Assembly (NCBI GenBank): GCA_910588215.1
Contig: CAJUQJ010000073.1
Coordinates: 1-13,455 of the forward strand
From: an uncultured Lachnospiraceae bacterium
GTDB lineage: Bacteria; Bacillota; Clostridia; Lachnospirales; Lachnospiraceae
Direction: 5' to 3'
Length of the DNA stretch: 13,455 nt
The notes beneath the pieces were generated by a model that worked only from the letters and a program-made list of their open reading frames with translations, did no database searches and was not told the DNA's origin. The position numbers and the translations under genes are program-made. Below, in pieces: positions 1 through 7,176 of this stretch (position 1 is the first letter of the stretch; each line of letters opens with the position of its first letter).

Positions 1-55
1 TTCAATTGAGCCTATTTTTTTCGGCTCAGTTTTTCATAGATTACTTGACACTACC
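1..55. mobile_element. Possible right end of an insertion sequence (partial)
   Basis: The minus-strand kinase reading frame loses similarity to a normal receiver domain at about base 56. The bases after that point encode only Gly-Ser-Val-Lys and a stop. The junction segment TTACTTGACACTACC at 41-55 has the look of a terminal inverted repeat. Just inside it is a rightward terminator-like hairpin, as expected if a transposase gene ran rightward up to the element's edge. No transposase lies inside the window and the other end is not visible, so this is inference from the truncation and the edge structure. The alternative is a simple deletion junction. Confidence 0.3.
7..34 (+). terminator. Rightward intrinsic terminator candidate at window edge
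   Basis: The 6-bp arms TGAGCC (7-12) and GGCTCA (23-28) enclose a 10-nt loop, and five T residues follow at 30-34. The stem is short, so strength is uncertain. It would stop a transcript entering from the left. That does not fit the leftward kinase gene, but it does fit a rightward gene on an element lying outside the window. Confidence 0.4.
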
Positions 56-2383
56 ATGGGCAGTCTTGGCGCGATAAGCGGCTTCTTTGCCGGAAGTGGT
101 CCATTCAGCGTGTATACCCAACTGTTGCAACATCATGCTAACGCTCTCACAGATGTTAAAGTCATCGTCTACCACCAAAGCACGCAACCCTTCCAATTCT
201 TTGAGCTGTTCCACATTTTTATCTACATCCTGCAGTTTCAGGGAGAATTCCACGGTGAAAGTACTGCCCTTCCCAACTTCACTTTCTACGGAGATTTTGC
301 CGTTCATCATTTCGACGATATTCTTCGTTATCGCCATGCCGAGTCCTGTTCCCTGTATACCGGATCTTGTCACGGTTGTCTCACGTTCAAAAGGTTCAAA
401 GATATGCTTCACAAATTCCTCGGACATGCCGATGCCGGTATCCTTGATCATAAAGATATAGTCTCCGTAACCATGGCGGAAGGTAGTGTTCTGCATAATG
501 CGGAAGGTGATTGTGCCGCCTGCCGGAGTATATTTTACCGCATTGCTTAAGAGATTGATAAACACCTGATTCATTTTCAGGGCATCCGCGATCACATCTT
601 CGTTAACTACTTCAAAAGTGTCAATGAACAGTTTCAGCTGCTTTGCCTTTATCTGCGGCTGGATGATATTGACCAGATTGTGCATCAGTTCGGAAATATT
701 ACATTCCTGTTCTTTGATCTGCACTTTGCCGCTTTCAATACGGCTCATATCAAGAATATCGTTGATCAGGCTCAACAGATGATTGCTGGAAGAGAGAACT
801 TTCTGCAGGCAATCCTTTACCTGTTCTTTATTGTCAATATGACTGACGGCAATGGTGGTGAATCCAATGATAGCATTCATCGGCGTGCGGATATCGTGGG
901 ACATATTTGAGAGAAAAGTGGTCTTGGCGTTGTTGGCGTGCTGTGCCTGCATCAGGGCATCTTGCAATGCCTGTCTTTGTGCTTTCTGTTCCTGTACCTG
1001 TTCCGTAATCTCCTTGGAGACTACCATCACCATGATATCACCTGTCTTATCGTCCTTTGTCATGATAAAAGACTGGCGGACGCACATCTGCTGCTTTGCA
1101 GAAGCCTGTCCCCAGTAATCCACATCTATCTGGGTATCTCCCTGATCAAAACGTTCCTGTAGATATGCTGTATTGACCATGGAGCTATATTCATCAATAG
1201 ATTCTTCCAACACAAAAGCTTTCCACTTTTCAAAACATTCGGAGGCATGGCAGGGTGCTTTCAACCCGACTGGTTCGAGGAGGGAAATCTGCTTCCCGTT
1301 TGCCGTATGGACAATGTCGTTTTCAATCATATCTTTGGTGAGATTGAATTCAAAAGTGCAGAAAGCATTGGATGTTATGGCAATCCGATACTGCCTTTCT
1401 TTACGGTTTAAAAGTGAATTAACATCGTGATTTTCCTGTTCCAGCAGTTTTTTCTCTTGTCTGGCGCGGAAAAGCAGCAGGACTACATAGATGGCAAAGA
1501 GAAGTAACAGAACGATCTCCAAACGGATGCCGACAAGATTTTCATCCCGGATCATAAGCTGAGTAACATTTTTGGGAAAGGTCTGTACAAGAACAAAATC
1601 GTGGTTTGGCAGCCATGTGACGCATAGATTGTCGGTCAGACTGCCGGAATCACAGAGAAAAGCACCTTCACCGCCGTTTGCGAAAATATCCTTGGCGCCG
1701 GTGGCGGTATGTTCGTCGATCACATTGTTCTGCAGCAGAATATCTATCAGATTGCCTTCATAAGTTCTCTCATTGTCATCGGATCCTGCGATCACTCTGC
1801 CGTCGGGCGTGCATAGAAACAGGCCGGCCTGTTCGCCGAAGTAAGTGATATTCAGCATATCGTGCAGATACTCTTCAGCCAGATAGGCTCCTCGCAGCAC
1901 ACCTATGATTTCACCGTCATAGTGGATCGGTGCATAGAAACAAGCCATTATCTCATTGAAAAAATGGGGGTCAAATATGATATCCGTACCTTTGCCGCCG
2001 TTCATGCCGTCCAAATAAAAGGTACGGTCAGATACATCAGAAGTCCTGCCGTCACTGATATGGTCTATACCATTGGAATCCGTGAAAAGAAGTACGTCAA
2101 ACAGAGAATGTTCTACAAGTTTGTCCAACATGGAAAGTGTGATAGTAGGTTCAGTCAATCCGTCTTCTATGAAATAAACATAGGTGGTGATCAGATCCAG
2201 AGCATTGTTGAGTTCTTCATCGATCTTGACAGCCGTAGAGCGGGCGGAGTCAGCCGCATAGCTTTTGTTCCGTTCTTCCATCCGTCTGCTGTTCTCGGAC
2301 GTATACCAGAAAAACAATAAAATGATCGCTGTTAGGAGAAACAGAGCATAAGCGACATCCTGTAGTGATTTTCTACCCCTCAT
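41..2383 (-). CDS. Hybrid sensor histidine kinase with truncated receiver domain
   Basis: Membrane sensor kinase of about 780 residues from the chosen start. A frame opening 16 codons upstream lies in leader hairpins, whereas the ATG at 2381-2383 has a GAGG ribosome site 9 nt upstream. Order of parts: membrane segment near residues 10-28; extracytoplasmic Cache-like sensor, about 30-285; second membrane segment, about 289-305; coiled linker; PAS-like region, about 327-460; HisKA with the H-box SNMSHDIRTPMNAIIGF (His near 496); HATPase with N-box LLSNAVKY, G1 motif DTGIGM (about 648-653) and GTGLGMAI. A receiver starts at ALVVDDD (about 739-741) but stops after about 47 residues, so the phospho-acceptor aspartate and the rest of that domain are missing. 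Autophosphorylation should be possible; intramolecular phosphotransfer should not. The ligand is unknown. The cut coincides with a possible insertion-sequence end. Confidence 0.9.
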   Translation of the reverse strand: MRGRKSLQDVAYALFLLTAIILLFFWYTSENSRRMEERNKSYAADSARSTAVKIDEELNNALDLITTYVYFIEDGLTEPTITLSMLDKLVEHSLFDVLLFTDSNGIDHISDGRTSDVSDRTFYLDGMNGGKGTDIIFDPHFFNEIMACFYAPIHYDGEIIGVLRGAYLAEEYLHDMLNITYFGEQAGLFLCTPDGRVIAGSDDNERTYEGNLIDILLQNNVIDEHTATGAKDIFANGGEGAFLCDSGSLTDNLCVTWLPNHDFVLVQTFPKNVTQLMIRDENLVGIRLEIVLLLLFAIYVVLLLFRARQEKKLLEQENHDVNSLLNRKERQYRIAITSNAFCTFEFNLTKDMIENDIVHTANGKQISLLEPVGLKAPCHASECFEKWKAFVLEESIDEYSSMVNTAYLQERFDQGDTQIDVDYWGQASAKQQMCVRQSFIMTKDDKTGDIMVMVVSKEITEQVQEQKAQRQALQDALMQAQHANNAKTTFLSNMSHDIRTPMNAIIGFTTIAVSHIDNKEQVKDCLQKVLSSSNHLLSLINDILDMSRIESGKVQIKEQECNISELMHNLVNIIQPQIKAKQLKLFIDTFEVVNEDVIADALKMNQVFINLLSNAVKYTPAGGTITFRIMQNTTFRHGYGDYIFMIKDTGIGMSEEFVKHIFEPFERETTVTRSGIQGTGLGMAITKNIVEMMNGKISVESEVGKGSTFTVEFSLKLQDVDKNVEQLKELEGLRALVVDDDFNICESVSMMLQQLGIHAEWTTSGKEAAYRAKTAHGSVK

Positions 2384-2401
2384 AAAGTAATACCTCGATT
2401 C

Positions 2402-2455
2402 TGCATGTATGATATGCACACATGCATTCATACAGATGGTCTATACGAATGCATG
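2402..2455 (-). promoter_or_regulatory. Kinase leader with overlapping alternative hairpins
   Basis: A near-perfect palindrome spans 2421-2455. Its arms CATGCATTC and GAATGCATG extend inward almost to a 3-nt loop. The two inner imperfections are G·U pairs when the minus strand is transcribed but A·C mismatches on the plus strand, which favours an RNA role in the kinase leader. A second stem, TGCATGT (2402-2408) with ACATGCA (2420-2426), shares bases with the first, so the two cannot form together. The second stem ends 6 nt before the GAGG ribosome site at 2393-2396. A DNA operator reading is also possible. Confidence 0.45.
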
Positions 2456-2466
2456 GCGCGTTCACA

Positions 2467-2489
2467 AACAGCGCAGCAGGTGCGCTGTT
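2467..2489 (-). other. Perfect 9-bp hairpin in the kinase leader
   Basis: The arms AACAGCGCA (2467-2475) and TGCGCTGTT (2481-2489) pair perfectly around a 5-nt loop. Neither side has a real T-tract, so it is a poor intrinsic terminator. It lies about 13 nt downstream of the expected start site of the candidate kinase promoter. It might stabilise the 5' end of the kinase mRNA, pause transcription, or mark the end of the DUF4173 operon transcript. Confidence 0.4.
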
Positions 2490-2508
2490 CTGATCGACAG
2501 TTGTTTCT

Positions 2509-2537
2509 ATCATAACATGATTGCAGGATGGCAACAA
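2509..2537 (-). promoter_or_regulatory. Candidate promoter for the histidine kinase
   Basis: On the minus strand the -35-like TTGTTG (2532-2537) is followed after 17 nt by TATGAT (2509-2514), with an upstream TG in the extended -10 position (TGTTATGAT). The -35 is poor and the extended -10 is good. It would give a leader of about 120 nt carrying the hairpins described separately. It overlaps the end of the DUF4173 gene only by proximity: the gene's stop is at 2541. Confidence 0.45.
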
Positions 2538-2540
2538 GAA

Positions 2541-4269
2541 TTACCACAGATATTTCTCTGCTGCATGGATCGAGAAATTGAAGTTTCTTATATGCATATT
2601 TTTTGACTGTTCTTCCACTTTCAGATAATATCGGCGCATCCAGTCTAATTGCTCTACGGTACCGTCCTCAGGGTTTAGGCGATTCCTTATTTCCTCATAG
2701 CTTTCCGGAAATCCTTCCTCTTGGATATAGTCATTTATTTCTCTGATATAGATGTTATATTTGTCGTTGAGCAGGATTGGCGCCGCATCTGTCGACAGGG
2801 TGGAAAGATATCTCTGGTTATCATGGATATCATAGTCATCCAGATAGACCAGGTGATCCTGGTTAAGATTATAGCGGGCGATCCAGTAATCAGGGTGTGC
2901 GAAGGAGAGCGCAATATAGAACACAGTGACTGTCACCATACTATAAGGAAAGAGCGGAAAACTGTTCCGGTAGATAAATACGGTAACACCTATCATTAGC
3001 AGGAAGATGACTACAAGTGCCCAGAGTACAAAGATCCGCAGCAGTGTAAGATTATAGCGGTTGATATACATCAGCATCCTCAGGGCGCTGGAAAGGATCA
3101 TGATAAAAGTGCATCCGGAAAGAACCGTGAGCAGTATCTTCAGCACGATATTTTCCCGGAAGAGATAGAGGAAGATCAGCACGATGATCAGGTTCAGGAT
3201 ACATACGGTCAGTAGTTGGAAGAATCCTTCTCTGGCGTATCTGGAGTAGGTATACCCTTCGGGAAGCTGCATATTTCCGATAAAAAGATACAGAATCTGG
3301 ATCACGCTGAAGATCAGATAGACAAAACATAATGCCGCTGTGATGATGATCGCAGTAATCGGTTCCTGGTGTCTGTGATCCGTCTGTGATTCTTTGATGT
3401 TTTTCATGGCAAGGGCTGCAAAAGCCGCATAAGAGCAGAAGAATACAGAGACTGTTGTGAGCAGTATGCCGAATATTGTCTTGAAGTTGATGGATTCCAG
3501 TATTCTGTCAAAGATCCCGGCAAATACCGCATCAGCGCTGGATAAGAGCAGAATGACGATCAAAAGCAGCGGAACGGTAATGACAATACCGATAAAAATA
3601 GGGATAAAGCAGCTTTTTTTACCACTTTTTTGCTGTTTTTGTGCATCAAAATAAGATACCATGTCTCCGAAAGGACAAAGCAGACAGCTGATAGTGGTGC
3701 CGATCATCTGGAAGAAGGCTGTAAAATATTTAGGAAATCCCCAGCCCTTGTCGGTGTACATCGTGTGCAGCATCAGGATAAAGGCGAGCAGAAAGATGCC
3801 GCATTTATTCAGGAACAGCAGTTGCGGGGAGTCAGTGAGGCAGTTGGAGATCCCCAGAAGCTGAATGCTGACGAGATAGAAGATACTGCTTTTTTTGTAA
3901 GGAACCCCTAACTTTTGCATAGAGAAGTAGAAATAGAAGAGGGTTCCTGCGACGAAAAAAAGGGTAGGTGATACCGGATGCGTTCTTATACAGACAGAAA
4001 GTATAGAAAACCGCATAGAGAAAGCCCCCGATGCTATAGAAGGAGAAATGTTCTTTCATAGCCTTCGTGTGGACGGTGTCAGGTTTTGAAACGTAGACCG
4101 GCTGAGGCGCCGTGTACGGGGTGTTGTTCCTGGGCTGTGCATTGGCAGCAGGATACGGACTGTTCAGTGTTTGAGCAGCAGGATATGGGTTGTTCTTATA
4201 TTGTGTTCCGTTTGCTGTGGCTGGTTGTTCCCGATCTGAGATATTTACATGTTGTTTTATCTGTTCCAT
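2541..4269 (-). CDS. DUF4173-type polytopic membrane protein, split by a frameshift
   Basis: Large membrane protein that I place in the DUF4173 (DUF4153-like) group by its multiple membrane segments and overall look; function unknown. Translation should begin at ATG 4267-4269, after AAAGGAG. The first part encodes a soluble head with three xPYxA units (PYP near residues 28 and 38, PYT near 51), then the first membrane helix, and reads to PFF at residue 105. At that point a run of seven T on the coding strand (3955-3961) shifts the frame. Removing one T joins it directly to the remaining 470 residues, which hold about ten more hydrophobic helices and a hydrophilic tail ending near 2541. The intact product would be about 575 residues. 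As written, translation from the real start goes out of frame and ends at 3832. Sequencing error, a recent pseudogene or slippage are all possible. It is the third gene of the DUF2975-XRE operon. Confidence 0.75.
3955..3961 (-). other. Seven-base homopolymer at the frameshift
   Basis: Seven A on the plus strand (seven T in the mRNA sense). The frame before it ends with Thr-Tyr-Pro-Phe-Phe and then turns into Arg-rich non-membrane sequence. The frame after it resumes as Phe-Phe-Val-Ala-Gly inside a membrane helix. A run of six would give one continuous protein. Confidence 0.7.
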
Positions 4270-4354
4270 ATTGGACTCCTTTCTTGTATAAGATGCTTTG
4301 CTATGAAATTCTTGGATTTTCATAGGATGGATGGACATGCAGCCCGTTATAAGT

Positions 4355-4603
4355 TTACTTTGAATCGGCAGAGGCATTCGTATCTTCCGTGGAATCTTCG
4401 TCCTCCACATACTGTAACAGATCGCCCGGCTGACAGTCTAATGCCTTGCAGATCTCATTCAGAGTAGAGAGACGGATTGCTTTTGCCTTGTTATTTTTCA
4501 AGATGGACAGATTCGCAAGGGTAAGATCGATTTCGCCTGCCAGTTCGGTCAGTCCTTTCTTGCGCTTCGCCATCATTACATCCAGATTAATGATGATCGC
4601 CAT
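4355..4603 (-). CDS. Small XRE-family transcriptional regulator (YozG-like)
   Basis: An 82-residue Cro/CI-type helix-turn-helix protein. The DNA-binding helices lie near residues 17-37 (ELAGEIDLTLANLSILKNNK), followed by the typical LSTLNEICKALDCQPGDLL. An acidic, Ser/Thr-rich tail ends the protein. The start has a clear AAGGAG 8 nt upstream. It begins 24 nt after the DUF2975 gene and lies 85 nt before the DUF4173 start, so all three are probably co-transcribed. This class of tiny regulator is commonly found beside DUF2975 membrane proteins. Autoregulation of the operon is a reasonable inference, and the phased repeats at 5138-5199 are candidate operators. Confidence 0.85.
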   Translation of the reverse strand: MAIIINLDVMMAKRKKGLTELAGEIDLTLANLSILKNNKAKAIRLSTLNEICKALDCQPGDLLQYVEDEDSTEDTNASADSK

Positions 4604-4627
4604 GGTAGTCTCCTTATTATAGTATTG

Positions 4628-5074
4628 TCAGATCGTGAGGTCATTTTCCAGTTTGTAGGTCACTGCCTTGTCAAAAACGCCCGCCAACACTTTACTGAAT
4701 AACCCTGCGATCACAAAGACAAGAATAATGATAAAGATGGAAGGCGTAATAAAGATAAAAAGGCGGCATGCGGTGATGACTGCGATAAAAAAGCTGTAGG
4801 TGCTCATTTTCTCAAGGCTTTTGACATTCTCACGAATAAAGCAGTCGTCGTCTATGACAGTTCGGAACATCCTGCGCAGTTGCTGGACGATCAAAATGGC
4901 GAAGATACCGGACAGGAACAGGACGACACATAAAGAATAGTAATTCTCTGCAAAATAAGTGCTGTATCTGCCATAAAATCTGACACTGAAGGGCAGCGTT
5001 ATGATGACGAGCATGCCGGAATAGAACATGAAGTCAAGCAGATACTTGGTGAAGAGTGTTAGTTTGTCTTTCAT
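4628..5074 (-). CDS. DUF2975 family membrane protein
   Basis: A 148-residue integral membrane protein with four hydrophobic segments, roughly residues 13-30, 45-63, 92-110 and 112-132. A conserved-looking cytosolic loop, DDDCFIRENVKSLEKMS, lies between the second and third. This loop and the length match DUF2975 (YoaS-like) proteins; their biochemical role is not known. The start ATG follows AAAGGA by 8-9 nt. It is the first gene of a three-gene operon with the XRE regulator and the DUF4173 protein. One inference is that the membrane protein modulates the small regulator. Confidence 0.82.
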   Translation of the reverse strand: MKDKLTLFTKYLLDFMFYSGMLVIITLPFSVRFYGRYSTYFAENYYSLCVVLFLSGIFAILIVQQLRRMFRTVIDDDCFIRENVKSLEKMSTYSFFIAVITACRLFIFITPSIFIIILVFVIAGLFSKVLAGVFDKAVTYKLENDLTI

Positions 5075-5116
5075 AAAAGCAGTCCTTTCTTTTCATTAAT
5101 GATCTTTTGTAATGAT

Positions 5117-5145
5117 ACAGTAACACCATTGGAAATGAATGTCAA
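5117..5145 (-). promoter_or_regulatory. Candidate promoter for the DUF2975 operon
   Basis: A consensus -35 TTGACA (5140-5145) is followed after 17 nt by TACTGT (5117-5122), which keeps the key A and final T of a -10. Another -10-like TATCAT lies at 5112-5117. The -35 is part of one of the phased AATGTCAATAA repeats, so a protein bound there would compete with or contact RNA polymerase. The leader to the start at 5074 would be about 35 nt. Confidence 0.45.
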
Positions 5146-5199
5146 TAAAAATTTATCGAATATCAATAAATAATTATTAAATGTCAATAATATCAACAA
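5138..5199. repeat. 21-bp phased direct repeats, candidate operators
   Basis: Copies of AAT(A/G)TCAA(T/C)AA begin at 5138 (AATGTCAATAA), 5159 (AATATCAATAA), 5180 (AATGTCAATAA) and 5189 (AATATCAACAA). The first three are exactly 21 bp apart, about two helical turns, so they face the same side of the DNA. The array sits directly upstream of the DUF2975 start and includes the TTGACA -35. Such phasing is typical of sites for regulators that bind direct repeats; the spacing resembles that of LytTR-type response regulators, though the motif differs. The XRE protein of this operon is the nearest candidate ligand. The region is very AT-rich, which makes chance similarity less unlikely. Confidence 0.5.
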
Positions 5200-5203
5200 T
5201 ATA

Positions 5204-5246
5204 AAAAGAGCACTCTCTGAAAATGAAAAACAGAGAATGCTCTTTT
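5204..5246 (-). terminator. Strong intrinsic terminator after the CotH gene
   Basis: The 16-bp arms at 5204-5219 (AAAAGAGCACTCTCTG) and 5231-5246 (CAGAGAATGCTCTTTT) enclose 11 nt. The single non-Watson-Crick position is a G·U pair in minus-strand RNA and a C·A mismatch in plus-strand RNA, and the minus side runs into TTTTTATATTG. It lies 7 nt after the CotH stop and closes the transcription run that comes from 10702. It may also work weakly in the other direction. Confidence 0.85.
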
Positions 5247-5253
5247 ATACGTC

Positions 5254-7026
5254 TTATTGCAAAACTGCCTGAAATGTCATATCTTTCTTTACCGGTGCAC
5301 TGGGGTCGGGAACCTCGCCATCGTCAGCGGATACCCATGTATTCACTTGTACATGTTCGGTAGGAACCTGCGGAAATTCCGGCAGGGTGTCATTATCCAG
5401 AACGTACAAGGTATCATAGACGACTCCTTCGACCAGCAGTGTGATTGTGTGAACGGGAACTTGATCTGTCCATGCCCGGTCAAGGAAATCTTTACGGCCC
5501 TTGATATAGTCTGCGATAAAGGCAATCTGCTCCGACCGGTCGTTATCATATCCGTTCTTTCTATACTGTTCTTCCCACCGCATATGATCCATAGACGCGG
5601 AGGCAGCAGTGATCTCATGAAGCATCGGAAGTATTTCGTCGGCAAGGAGCGTCAGATAGGGACTGACTTCTTCCGTATAGCAGGCGACGATTCTTTCATA
5701 GACTTCCGGTTTATTGTACAGGCTCTGGAATAGGATCGATGAATCGCTGTGGGATGCCAGTCTGGAAAGCCGTTCGGGTGAGGTGGAGATCTGTCCGAGG
5801 TAAGCAGGAGAATTTCCCCAGGAAACATCATAATCCCAGATTGGTCCGGCGTAAAGCCTGCCGTCTATCGTATCCGAATCTTTGTAGAAGTAAGAACTCG
5901 CCACGCCGCCGTCATAGTTGGCAGTCACTTCTTCCAGCAGATATTTGCGCACAAAGGATTCTACGTCGATCAATTCCTGGTAGGACTTTCCGGTGATGCC
6001 GTCGATGCCCTCCGCGGAAAGAACGGCATTCTCCACACTCTGAACATAATCATTGATATAGGCGATCTGAGCTTCGGAAGTGTACTCAGGTTCGCGGACG
6101 ATAAAACATTCCTTGGCATCCGTGATAAAATAGCTTTCGTTTGTCTCCACTTCTTTTAAGAATCTGTTGTCAAAATCCCGTTCGATCAGGTAACCGCCTG
6201 TGATATCCTCCGGGTCATGTGGAATCTGCTTAGCCTTGGTGGTGTCAGTCCAGGCTGTCTCGTAAATGCCAAGATCATCGGTATCATTTTCGTATTCAGT
6301 GGCTTTCTCCAGATCTGAGATCTGCAGGCGGTTGTCTTTGATCTCAATCTTCTCCACTACATAGTAATTTCCCATGTATTCTTTGTTCAGATACAGATCG
6401 ACAAAGGTGCCGTTGTCCGATTGCGCAAGGCCAAGGTGACTGCCTAAGCTTCTGGACAGAGCGTTCCGGACCAGAGAAGAGTCGGCGGAGTTAGAGATAA
6501 AGACCCATTTCTTACCGGGTTCCATATCGAGAAAAGGTGCAGACTCCGTGAGCTTGATCTGATAAGGCTTCTTGTCAAATTCAGTATAGGAAGTATTACC
6601 CCGGCCCTTAATATATTCCAGAGAATGTTCCAGACTGATACTGCCATCCGGTTCCAGTACGGTGATGGTCCCAGTCTCTTTCACGTTTTTGTCATTGTTG
6701 ATCTGGTCGGACGTTCCGGATTCTGTCTCAATAAAAACCGCCGGAATGTGTTCCGAATACATCCATACAATAGAGTCTGGATCGATATCCCCGGAGATTT
6801 CCGGTTCTAGCCCGGTCTGTTTGCAGGCTGAAGGCAGGAAACCATAATATTGTTCGTTTTTTGGCCATAGAGAGATCTCCTGGCCGGCCACTGTGAAGTG
6901 GAGAGGAGAAATCTGTTCCGGTTCGCGCCTCTCTTCCCGGAGATGGGAGAGAATGACGACACAGACCGCTGCAGCTAAAAGTGTGCTTACGTAGAGGCAG
7001 GCTCTGTATTTTCTGTTTATTTTCAT
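5254..7026 (-). CDS. Membrane-anchored CotH-family protein with C-terminal repeat-like domain
   Basis: A 590-residue extracytoplasmic protein of the CotH kinase-like family. Residues 8-27 form an N-terminal signal anchor. The CotH core runs from about 93 to 520 and shows GRGNTS (141-146), DKKPYQIKL, SLVRNAL, the segment MGNYYVVEKIEI, GGYLIERD (277-284) and GPIWDYDVSWGN (394-405). In Bacillus CotH, residues in such motifs form an atypical protein kinase acting on spore-coat proteins; kinase activity here is not shown. The tail from about 525 (VHTITLLVEGVVYDTLYVLD, later MTFQAVLQ) resembles a single InlB/Flg_new-like beta repeat found on surface proteins. With the membrane anchor, this suggests an envelope or secreted role rather than a classical spore-coat protein. 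It lies downstream of the exonuclease gene, separated by the long palindrome, and ends at a terminator. Confidence 0.85.
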   Translation of the reverse strand: MKINRKYRACLYVSTLLAAAVCVVILSHLREERREPEQISPLHFTVAGQEISLWPKNEQYYGFLPSACKQTGLEPEISGDIDPDSIVWMYSEHIPAVFIETESGTSDQINNDKNVKETGTITVLEPDGSISLEHSLEYIKGRGNTSYTEFDKKPYQIKLTESAPFLDMEPGKKWVFISNSADSSLVRNALSRSLGSHLGLAQSDNGTFVDLYLNKEYMGNYYVVEKIEIKDNRLQISDLEKATEYENDTDDLGIYETAWTDTTKAKQIPHDPEDITGGYLIERDFDNRFLKEVETNESYFITDAKECFIVREPEYTSEAQIAYINDYVQSVENAVLSAEGIDGITGKSYQELIDVESFVRKYLLEEVTANYDGGVASSYFYKDSDTIDGRLYAGPIWDYDVSWGNSPAYLGQISTSPERLSRLASHSDSSILFQSLYNKPEVYERIVACYTEEVSPYLTLLADEILPMLHEITAASASMDHMRWEEQYRKNGYDNDRSEQIAFIADYIKGRKDFLDRAWTDQVPVHTITLLVEGVVYDTLYVLDNDTLPEFPQVPTEHVQVNTWVSADDGEVPDPSAPVKKDMTFQAVLQ

Positions 7027-7073
7027 TTTGTTCCTTCTTGGTCTGACTGTGCGTTACGCTGTTCCTAATCTTC

Positions 7074-7176
7074 TATAGTTAACGACATTAAAAATTTCGT
7101 TTTCGGTCCTGCAAAAGCTCCCGTATATGGCTTTGGCAGGAACCGGAAGCAGAAATTTGTTATGTCGTTTACTATA
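7074..7176. repeat. 103-nt imperfect palindrome between xth and the CotH gene
   Basis: The left arm (7074-7118) and right arm (7130-7176) form about 41 base pairs with a few mismatches and two one-base bulges around an 11-nt loop (7119-7129). Matching blocks include AACGACAT with ATGTCGTT, AAATTTC with GAAATTT, and TCCTGC with GCAGGA. Two inner pairs are G·U on plus-strand RNA and A·C on minus-strand RNA. There is no T-tract at either end, so it is not a simple terminator. The right arm covers the stop codon of the exonuclease gene. It could be a MITE-like or REP-like mobile palindrome, or an RNase III-type processing hairpin separating the two messages. No second copy was noticed in the window. 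Confidence 0.75.

Noticed and set aside
56..2320. Several plus-strand open frames opposite the kinase gene
   Set aside because: They are antisense to a well-supported coding region, lack ribosome sites and have no recognisable domains.
3052..3330. Minus-strand frame inside the DUF4173 gene
   Set aside because: It is an alternative frame of the membrane protein with no ribosome site or domain, and it is not the continuation created by the frameshift.
7074..7176. Integron attC site reading of the long palindrome
   Set aside because: The ends lack the RYYYAAC and GTTRRRY core boxes in the right places, there is no integrase, and the genes are not cassette-like.
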